A DNA stretch of 64,000 nucleotides. It comes from Hyphomicrobiales bacterium. GTDB lineage: Bacteria > Pseudomonadota > Alphaproteobacteria > Rhizobiales > Rhizobiaceae. This document shows positions 34,531 through 40,975 of this stretch, piece after piece (within the stretch, counting starts at the first letter, position 1; every line of letters starts with the position of its first letter). The DNA is taken from contig UCJD01000020.1 in NCBI GenBank assembly GCA_900472605.1, positions 166,804-230,803 of the forward strand, read 5' to 3'. A model generated the notes under the pieces. That model searched no databases. It was not told the DNA's origin and saw only the letters and a list, made by a program, of their open reading frames with translations. The position numbers and the translations under genes were made by a program.

Positions 34531-34554
34531 GATCCGGCGCGATTGCGCCGGATC
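34531..34554 (-). terminator. Hairpin between oxygenase and reductase genes
   Basis: GATCCGGCGC and GCGCCGGATC form a perfect 10-bp stem with a 4-base loop, between the oxygenase stop and the preferred reductase start. It may set the oxygenase:reductase ratio by partial termination or mRNA protection. Confidence 0.6.
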
Positions 34555-34572
34555 CACGGGTAAGACCTTCGC

Positions 34573-35904
34573 TCATTCAGCAGCCGCCATCTTGGGCTTG
34601 TAGCCCTTGACGTCGGCCATCTTCTCTTCATAGCCGTCGAGCCAATCGGTGCCATAGGGCACAACGATGTCGCCGCCGCGGGCATCCTTGGCATATTCGG
34701 GATGATCGACGAAGTCGGGCAGCTTGCCGGTGGCAGCATACTCCTTGGCGGCATCGAGCATGACGCGTCGGGTGAGAATGACCATGCGGTCGGAGGCAGC
34801 AAGGTGCTCCATCTCGCGGTCGACGATGGCGCCCATGGATTCCTGGATCATCTGGTCCTGCAAGGGCACGCCGACGACGCCGGTATAGCTATCGCCATTG
34901 CGCTGCCATTCGCGATCGATGCCATAATCGTTGGAGCGATCCTTGACCGGGCGCCAGCGGCCCTTCCAATCGGTGGTTGTGGGCAGGTATTCGAGCGGGC
35001 GAGCGAGACCGCCGACAGGCGTGCCGTCCTTGTACTTGAAGGGCTTCTTGCCGCCACCTGAGGCGCGACGCAGATCGATGTTGAAGATCATGGTCGATTC
35101 GTCGTCGATCGGCACCCAGGCATTGGCTGTCACCGCCGAGTCCAGCTCACCGCCCGGGTAGGTCACCCATATCGGGAAGAGGTAGGAGGCGAAGCGATGA
35201 TGCTCGGTGCCTTCATAGGCATTGCGCTGGGCCGAATACATGGTGCCGTATTTGGTCACGGTCACGTTGATCTTGGGCGCCTTTTCGGTGACGGTGAACA
35301 CTTCCGGATCGGAGAGATCGAGCTTTTCGCCGTCGATGCCGCCCACATGCAGGAAGCCGAGGTGCGAAGTGTCGATATCGCCTTCCAGCGCCTGCATGTA
35401 ATTGCAGTCGCGATGGGTCAGCGCGATATTGCGGTCATCGCCATCGCCCATGATGGCTTCGATCTCCGGCAGTTCCGGCGGATTGGCCTGCTGCTCGCCC
35501 ATATAGGCAAAGACGAGACCGCCGGATTCCTTGACACGGTAGGCGATCGCGGGCGTGCCGGCCGGATATTTCGACTTGTCCTCAAGGTTCGGCTGATCAA
35601 GACATTTTCCGGTGACGTCGAATTTCCAGCCGTGATAGGCGCAGCGGATTCCGCCCATCTCGTTGCGGCCGAAGAACAGCGACGCACAGCGGTGCGGGCA
35701 GCGATGGTCGAACACCCCTACCCGGCCCTCGCTGTCGCGGAAGGCGACGAGCTTCTCGCCCAGGATCATCAGGCGCACGGGATCGCCATCGGCCTTCAAT
35801 TCCGACGACATGCAGACCGGCAGCCAGAACTGACGAAAGAAGTTGCCCATAAGCGTGCCCTTGCCAACGCGGCTGAGCTGTTGATTTTCTTCTGCGGTGA
35901 TCAT
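34573..35904 (-). CDS. Rieske non-heme iron oxygenase, phthalate dioxygenase type (cluster A)
   Basis: A 443-residue ring-hydroxylating or demethylating oxygenase alpha subunit. The Rieske [2Fe-2S] site is CPHR-x17-CAYHGW, and the mononuclear iron site includes the facial-triad segment DIDTSHLGFLH. Length and N-terminus (GTLMGNFFRQFWLP) place it with single-component-alpha oxygenases served by PDR-type reductases. It probably hydroxylates, dealkylates or opens the way to an aromatic or N-heterocyclic substrate. AGGAGACACGGA precedes ATG 35904. It lies 16 bp downstream of nitrilase 2 in the same operon. Confidence 0.93.
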   Translation of the reverse strand: MITAEENQQLSRVGKGTLMGNFFRQFWLPVCMSSELKADGDPVRLMILGEKLVAFRDSEGRVGVFDHRCPHRCASLFFGRNEMGGIRCAYHGWKFDVTGKCLDQPNLEDKSKYPAGTPAIAYRVKESGGLVFAYMGEQQANPPELPEIEAIMGDGDDRNIALTHRDCNYMQALEGDIDTSHLGFLHVGGIDGEKLDLSDPEVFTVTEKAPKINVTVTKYGTMYSAQRNAYEGTEHHRFASYLFPIWVTYPGGELDSAVTANAWVPIDDESTMIFNIDLRRASGGGKKPFKYKDGTPVGGLARPLEYLPTTTDWKGRWRPVKDRSNDYGIDREWQRNGDSYTGVVGVPLQDQMIQESMGAIVDREMEHLAASDRMVILTRRVMLDAAKEYAATGKLPDFVDHPEYAKDARGGDIVVPYGTDWLDGYEEKMADVKGYKPKMAAAE

Positions 35905-35920
35905 TCCGTGTCTCCTAGTC

Positions 35921-36964
35921 TTATCGTTCGGAAAGGGGTTCGAGAACGCGCGCGCGCTCCAGGTTTGTGCGTGAGATATCAACGGCCGCCTTGGTCTCGG
36001 CGGCATCCGCCATCGGCGCGTCGAGGAAATGATCCGGCGGATAGAAGGCGGCCTGCTGATAATATGGGCGGTACATTTCGAAGCGGGCGCGCAGCAACGG
36101 GTTGTGGGTGCCGGTATCGGTGCGACGATCGCTGCGGAGCTTCTCGATGTCGATGATGCCTGAAACGCCGATGCCTTCCTCGGCGCTCTCCTCGAAGGCG
36201 ATGGTATCGCCGAAATGATCGAGGATGTGGGAGCGTCCGCCGACGATGGAATTGTCAGGTGAAAAGCCGATCGGGCCGGCGACGTTGGCGCTGATCAGGT
36301 AGCACATGTTTTCCGCCGCACGCGCGACCTTGGCCGCCTCCTGCCCGGTGGTGAACTTGGAGTTGGTCGGGTGCAGGATCACCTCGGCACCCTGCATCAT
36401 GTAACAGCGCGCGACCTCCGGAACATTGATCTCGCCGCATGGAATCAGCGCAAGGCGGCCGAGTTCGGTGTCGGCGATCGGGAAGACCTGGTCCTCAGGC
36501 GTCGCGTCTAGATAATTGGACATGAAGTCGTGGACGGATGGAAAGGCCGCCGTATTGACGCGCCGGTAGTTGACGACGATCTCGCCATCACGGCCGATCA
36601 GGAAGGACGAATTGAAGTAGCGGCCGGGCCATTCGCCAGGTGCCTCGAACATGTTGCCGGCGATGAAGATCCCTTCCCGCTTGGCAAGCGCCTGCAACGG
36701 CTCGGTCAGCGGACCGGGAATGGTCGAACAGGCCCTCTCGATCCACGGACCGACGGCCATGGAGAGCGGCGGCCCCTGCAGGGCGAACTCGGGAAAAACC
36801 ACGAGATCAGGCTTCTCGTTCGATGCGCAGGCCTGTTGGATCAGGCCGAGCAAACGATCCAGATTGCGCTTGATCACCGCGCGAGCAGCTTCGTTGTCCG
36901 GCGCCTGCGTCGCTCGTTCGCTGCGCATCTGGATACTCGTCGCGCGCCAGGGTTTGACTGCCAT
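35921..36964 (-). CDS. Nitrilase-superfamily carbon-nitrogen hydrolase 2 (cluster A)
   Basis: A 347-residue paralog of the hydrolase at 28482-29513. It keeps the catalytic Glu (VFPEF) and Cys (IPCGEI), and again has arginine at the usual lysine place (NYRRVNT). The pair share the opening KPWRAT, IPGPLT/IPGPIT and GRYFNSSFL/DRYFNSSFL. It is the first gene of the nitrilase-oxygenase-reductase operon. GAGGAG lies 7 bases before ATG 36964; an ATG two codons upstream is too close. The two enzymes may act on successive amide bonds or on different substrates. Confidence 0.87.
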   Translation of the reverse strand: MAVKPWRATSIQMRSERATQAPDNEAARAVIKRNLDRLLGLIQQACASNEKPDLVVFPEFALQGPPLSMAVGPWIERACSTIPGPLTEPLQALAKREGIFIAGNMFEAPGEWPGRYFNSSFLIGRDGEIVVNYRRVNTAAFPSVHDFMSNYLDATPEDQVFPIADTELGRLALIPCGEINVPEVARCYMMQGAEVILHPTNSKFTTGQEAAKVARAAENMCYLISANVAGPIGFSPDNSIVGGRSHILDHFGDTIAFEESAEEGIGVSGIIDIEKLRSDRRTDTGTHNPLLRARFEMYRPYYQQAAFYPPDHFLDAPMADAAETKAAVDISRTNLERARVLEPLSER

Positions 36965-36992
36965 TATCATTCTCCTCAGCTTGGCGGACAAC

Positions 36993-37016
36993 TTGCACGC
37001 CATTGGTATACCATTG
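36993..37016. promoter_or_regulatory. Cluster A operator upstream of nitrilase 2
   Basis: A perfect TGGTATACCA palindrome (37004-37013) in the context ATTGGTATACCATTG, with a weaker half-site TTGCACGCCA whose core is centred 11 bp before it. It is the best single match to the cluster A motif and lies 29 bp upstream of the nitrilase 2 start. Confidence 0.75.
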
Positions 37017-37102
37017 TTTAGCGCGGCTTTTTGGATTTGCCAAGTACCGTTTTGCAAGGGATTTTGTGATGGCGAGATATCGCGGTGGAAAAATAGCGGG
37101 TA

Positions 37103-37144
37103 TGGAATACCAAGATTATTCCCGCCGTCTTCCAGTGGAGCACA
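37103..37144. promoter_or_regulatory. Cluster A operator array upstream of GntR copy 2
   Basis: TGGAATACCA (37103-37112), then ATTATTCC centred 11 bp later and TGGAGCACA centred 22 bp after that. The last copies the GGAGCACC element upstream of nitrilase 1. Confidence 0.55.
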
Positions 37145-37185
37145 AGCTAGGCTAGGGAGTAGCAGGATTTTGATCGGGGGATAGC

Positions 37186-37869
37186 ATGACCGAAGCTGAC
37201 CATGACCAGTTTGCCACTGCGCTTTCGGCGGAACGTGCAAACCTGACGGAACAGGTCTACGACCAGTTGATCGAGATATTGATCAAGGGCGAGTTGCGGC
37301 CAGGGGACGTCATCGTTGAACGGCGCATGGCGGACCGGCTGAATGCATCGCGCACGCCGATCCGTGAGGCGCTTGGCAGGCTTGAGGCTGAGGGGCTCGT
37401 CTACAAGCAGCCGGGCCGCGGCGTGACTGTCAGCCCGTTTTCCACCGAGGCTTTCGTCGAGCTGCTGCACGTGCGGCAGTTGCTGGAATCGGATGCCGCA
37501 AGGCTTGCCGCCGGCCGCATCCCCCCGGCGCGTGTGGAGGAGATCCGCGCGGCGCTACAGGAACTCGGCCAAAAATCCGCCCCCACGTTGAGCGAGATAT
37601 GGGACGTCGATGACATGCTGCACGGCGAGATCGCCGATGCGGCGGGGAACGCACTGCTGGCGGGCATGATCCGGGATTTGCGCCGCCGCACGCACGTCTT
37701 CAACGCCTATCGCAACCCGTCGAAATACAAGTTCGGCGCGGATGAGAACGAAGCACTGCTCGACGCGATTTCCAGCGGTGACCAGGAAAAGGCGCGCAGC
37801 GCGATGGCCAACCACATCGAAAGCGTGAAGCTGGCCATTATCGATCGGCTGGCCGGGGCCACGCGGTAA
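37186..37869 (+). CDS. GntR-family regulator, FCD type (cluster A, copy 2)
   Basis: A 227-residue FadR-subfamily regulator whose recognition region NASRTPIREALGRLEAE is nearly the same as that of copy 1 at 27627-28322. The FCD domain also matches closely (DVDDMLHGEIADAAGN, RDLRRRTHVFN). It is divergent from the nitrilase 2-oxygenase-reductase operon and convergent with the amidohydrolase gene, which ends 14 bp downstream. It presumably senses a cluster A substrate or intermediate. Confidence 0.92.
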   Translation: MTEADHDQFATALSAERANLTEQVYDQLIEILIKGELRPGDVIVERRMADRLNASRTPIREALGRLEAEGLVYKQPGRGVTVSPFSTEAFVELLHVRQLLESDAARLAAGRIPPARVEEIRAALQELGQKSAPTLSEIWDVDDMLHGEIADAAGNALLAGMIRDLRRRTHVFNAYRNPSKYKFGADENEALLDAISSGDQEKARSAMANHIESVKLAIIDRLAGATR

Positions 37870-37883
37870 AGCTGCAAACGCCC

Positions 37884-39233
37884 TCAGTGCTGGCGCGGGA
37901 CATCGCGACCGTGTCCAGCCGCCTCGGCAACGGCAACACCGTCCCAGACCTTTCGGCCGCGCACGAACGTCGCCGAAGGCCGGACTGAGAATGTCATCCC
38001 GTCATAGGCGCTCCAGCCCGGTCCATCGGGATTCGCCGTCGCATCATAGATAAATTGTTCCGGCGACAGGACGGCGATGTCGGCATCGAAACCGGGCGCG
38101 ATGCGTCCCTTTCGTGAGAGACCGAAGAACCGCGCTGGGCGATCCGAGAGGTATTCGGCGGTCAGCATCGCGGCCTGAACATCGTCCTTGCGTTCTGCCG
38201 CAGCGGTGAAGAACGCGGGCACCATGGCCTCGAGGCCTGGCATGCCGGCTGCAACGTCGAAGATCGATGCGCTAGTCTTTCGTTCGAGCGGCCACGCGCT
38301 GTGATCGGACGAGACGAAGCTGCACAATCCCTCTTCCAGCACGTGCCAGAGCGCGTCCGTCTGCCCTGGCCGGATCGGTGGATTGACCTTCAGCAGCCCC
38401 TTGAGGCGCGGCATGTCGGTCTCGGCATCGAAGAGTAGATAGTGAACGCACATCTCGGCAGTCGCCGTAACGCCTCGTTCGCGATAGGCGCGGGCCATCT
38501 CGAAACCCTCGGGGACCGAGATATGCACGATATGAGCATGGGCTTTGGTCGACGCCGCGACTTCGAAGAAGGTGCTTGTCGCCGCCGGTTCCGCAACGGG
38601 CGGTCGGCTTTGGCTGTGATACTCCGCCCCGGTCTTGCCCGCATCCTTCAGGGCTTTCGTGGCGTGCGCGACGATCTCCTGGTCCTCGTTGTGCAGGCCA
38701 AGCGGCAGGCCGGTGCCCTCCAATGCCTGAAGCAGTACCAGCGTGGCGGAATTATCGATCCTCGGGAAACGATCGGGATGTGCCTCGAAGGACGAAATCT
38801 TGAAGGCGCAGACACCCTGATCTATCAGGGCCTGGATATCCGACAGGTCGGGCTTCGGCGGGATCGTCCCGTAGAGCGCGACATCACAAACGGCATGTTC
38901 GGTGATCGCGGCGATTTTTTCCCGCAGCACGGAAACCTTCGTCACCGGTATCGGGTGGTCGTAAGGCATGTCGACGATGGTGGTGACGCCGCCGATGACT
39001 GCCGCCTTCGTCGTCGGCGCGATGCCGGCGAAACCGATCTGGCTTCCGGCATGGGTCTGCCCATCGACTGCACCGGGGAGAAGCCAGGCAGAACCGAAAT
39101 CCTGTATTTCCGTCGCCGCCGGCGCTCCGCCGGTTCCCACCGCGAGGATCGTTCCGTCGGCGATCGCGATCCAGCCATCATCGACAACACCGGTCGCAGT
39201 GACCACTCGTCCCTTTAAAACTCGCTCGATCAT
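37884..39233 (-). CDS. Hydantoinase/allantoinase-like amidohydrolase with DGQTH metal motif (cluster A)
   Basis: A 449-residue cyclic amidohydrolase of the dihydroorotase/allantoinase/hydantoinase group, expected to open a cyclic amide ring. The carboxylated lysine (Lys145, AFKISSFE), His181 (LGLHNEDQE), His237 (HIVHIS) and Asp310 (VSSDHSAWP) are in place. The first metal motif DxHxH reads DGQTH, so the first histidine is Gln59. The paralog at 59991-61352 has the same change. The start at ATG 39233 is chosen because the protein family begins there and AGGAAACAGG precedes it. It forms a divergent pair with the NIPSNAP-RidA genes. Confidence 0.9.
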   Translation of the reverse strand: MIERVLKGRVVTATGVVDDGWIAIADGTILAVGTGGAPAATEIQDFGSAWLLPGAVDGQTHAGSQIGFAGIAPTTKAAVIGGVTTIVDMPYDHPIPVTKVSVLREKIAAITEHAVCDVALYGTIPPKPDLSDIQALIDQGVCAFKISSFEAHPDRFPRIDNSATLVLLQALEGTGLPLGLHNEDQEIVAHATKALKDAGKTGAEYHSQSRPPVAEPAATSTFFEVAASTKAHAHIVHISVPEGFEMARAYRERGVTATAEMCVHYLLFDAETDMPRLKGLLKVNPPIRPGQTDALWHVLEEGLCSFVSSDHSAWPLERKTSASIFDVAAGMPGLEAMVPAFFTAAAERKDDVQAAMLTAEYLSDRPARFFGLSRKGRIAPGFDADIAVLSPEQFIYDATANPDGPGWSAYDGMTFSVRPSATFVRGRKVWDGVAVAEAAGHGRDVPRQH

Positions 39234-39270
39234 TTGCCTGTTTCCTATTCTCGCGATGCGCACAATTTTT

Positions 39271-39303
39271 GGCGTGCAAATGGTATTTCTTTGGTGTACC
39301 AAT
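39271..39303. promoter_or_regulatory. Cluster A operator array, amidohydrolase/NIPSNAP intergenic region
   Basis: Three consecutive cores at 11-bp steps: GGCGTGCA (39271-39278), GGTATTTC (39282-39289) and GGTGTACC (39293-39300). The last sits in TTGGTGTACCAAT, a near-perfect palindrome. It serves divergent promoters. Confidence 0.7.
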
Positions 39304-39357
39304 TCCAAAATGACTTTGAAAGAGCTTTTCAGCATTGAAGGATGAGCGAGATTGAAA

Positions 39358-39972
39358 ATGATTTATGACCTGACGATTTTGTCGCTGCTGCCCAATACGC
39401 TCGGCGCCGTCATGCCTGTATTGCCGGAGACATACGCGAAGTTCTCATCCACGGGCACGCCGCTCGGCGCCTTCGCGTGCGAGTTCGGCAATTTAAACCG
39501 CTTCGCTTTCCTGACTGCCTATGAGACGATCGAAGCGTTGACTGCCGAGCGCGCCAGATTGATGACAACAACCGATCCCTATGGCATCGCCGCGTCTCTG
39601 GCGGGTGTGACGAGCACCGCCTTCGAGCCGCTTTCCTTCGCCAAACCGATCACGCCCGGCAGTTATGGGCCGTTCTACGAATTCCGCACCTACACTCTGG
39701 CGCCGAACGGCCTTGCAGAGACGGAAGAAGCCTGGGCGAAGATCATTGAACGCAGGCACGCGATGTCGCCGCTCTTGACCAATATGGCGTCGATCGAGGA
39801 AGGCCCGCAAAAGATGGTGCACATCTGGCCCTACCAGACGATCGAAGCGCGCATGACGGCACGGGCGCAGGCCAGCAAGGAAGGCATCTGGCCACCGCCG
39901 GGCGGTTCGGCCAAGCTGACCAACCTGCAGTCGGAACTCTTCGTGGCCACCTCGTTCTCGGATCTGAAATAA
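39358..39972 (+). CDS. NIPSNAP-family protein with two repeats (cluster A)
   Basis: A 204-residue protein made of two NIPSNAP (dimeric alpha-beta barrel) repeats, beginning at MIYDLTILSL and at YEFRTYTLAPNG (about residue 104). The biochemical role of the family is poorly defined; bacterial members often sit in catabolic operons. ATG 39358 begins the domain exactly, although a TTG two codons upstream has the better-spaced AAGGA. It is followed by a RidA gene after 1 bp, so the two are an operon divergent from the amidohydrolase. Confidence 0.8.
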   Translation: MIYDLTILSLLPNTLGAVMPVLPETYAKFSSTGTPLGAFACEFGNLNRFAFLTAYETIEALTAERARLMTTTDPYGIAASLAGVTSTAFEPLSFAKPITPGSYGPFYEFRTYTLAPNGLAETEEAWAKIIERRHAMSPLLTNMASIEEGPQKMVHIWPYQTIEARMTARAQASKEGIWPPPGGSAKLTNLQSELFVATSFSDLK

Positions 39973-39973
39973 G

Positions 39974-40438
39974 ATGAGCATCGAAGACCGCCTCGGCGCG
40001 CTCGGCATAACGCTTCCGCCGCCACCCGCTCCCATCGCGCGGTTTCTTCCCTCGGTCCAGGCCGGCGGGTTGCTCTTCCTCTCCGGTCTCGCCCCACTCG
40101 ACGAGGCGGGCAAACCCTACACGGGCGTCGTCGGTTTAGATTACACGGCCGAGCAGGCGCAGGGCTTCGCCAGGCTTGTCGGCATCAATCTGCTATCGGT
40201 TGCCAAATCCCGCTTGGGCAACCTTGATAAGATCGTTCGGGTCGTGAAGGTGCTGGGCATGGTAAACGCCATCCCAGGCTTCACGCGCCACCCCTTCGTC
40301 ATCGACGGCTGCTCTGATCTGTTTTTCGAGGTTTTCGGCGAACACGGCATGCATGCCCGCACTGCAATGGGAGCCGGGTCGCTCCCGAACAACATCCCGG
40401 TAGAGATCGAAGCCGTGTTAGAGGTCACACCCGACTGA
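39974..40438 (+). CDS. RidA/YjgF-family protein (cluster A)
   Basis: A 154-residue Rid-family protein of the YjgH-like branch. FLSGLAP and GFTRHPFVIDGCSDLF are typical, and it carries the longer N-terminus (LGALGITLPPPPAPIARF) of the branch found in catabolic clusters. The canonical arginine of RidA (R105, in the NxxRxAV context) is in the segment HARTAMGAGSLPNNIPVEIE. Family members hydrolyse enamines/imines released from amino compounds or ureido compounds, so it may clear a reactive intermediate made by the Rieske or amidohydrolase steps. Confidence 0.88.
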   Translation: MSIEDRLGALGITLPPPPAPIARFLPSVQAGGLLFLSGLAPLDEAGKPYTGVVGLDYTAEQAQGFARLVGINLLSVAKSRLGNLDKIVRVVKVLGMVNAIPGFTRHPFVIDGCSDLFFEVFGEHGMHARTAMGAGSLPNNIPVEIEAVLEVTPD

Positions 40439-40975
40439 CCACAGTCGACCACCCGGAGCGCCAAAGATAGCTATGCGTTAAATGAGAGTTTGGCCCGATG
40501 CCTGCCGTCGCCTTCATGGTGATGATACTCATCGCTGTCCTGGCAATCCCGACATCTCTGCTCCACAACCGCGACACCACATGCGGTACCGAAGTGCGCC
40601 TGATATTGTCTGAGGCGCCGCGCGCGTCGCCATCGACTGGACGCTTCCACAGATCTGCGGCCGCCTCATTGCCCGAAACCACGCTTTGCGAAGCTCAGCC
40701 GATGCCTCGGCGCCGCCTGACTTGGCGCGAGTGTGTCGGCTCTTTCCGGTCAGCGGAAGCCGCTGCCTCTGATCGAGCGTGGAAACCTTGTGGCAATTGA
40801 GCGACACAAGCGCGGATTGCACAAACAGCGATCGCGATATCTTGACTCTTTTTGTAATGTTTTTACTGATGCGCCCGAAGACATCATATCTTTCGGCAGT
40901 CAACGTGCTGTCCCAAATCTTTATCTTGCGCCAGCCGTTTTGCCGGCGCTTCTGCTCGCCGGGAAGGGTCGCGCA
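40439..40975. other. 537-bp intergenic region before the siderophore receptor
   Basis: No convincing gene. Open frames on both strands lack family signatures and consistent codon use. A possible promoter is TTGACT at 40842-40847 with TACTGA 16 bases downstream, in an AT-rich pocket about 130 bases before the receptor gene. I could not identify a clear iron-responsive operator by eye. Confidence 0.4.

Noticed and set aside
40439..40975. Open frames of about 100-125 codons in the gap before the receptor gene
   Set aside because: No motif, no ribosome binding site and opposing frames of equal length; treated as non-coding.
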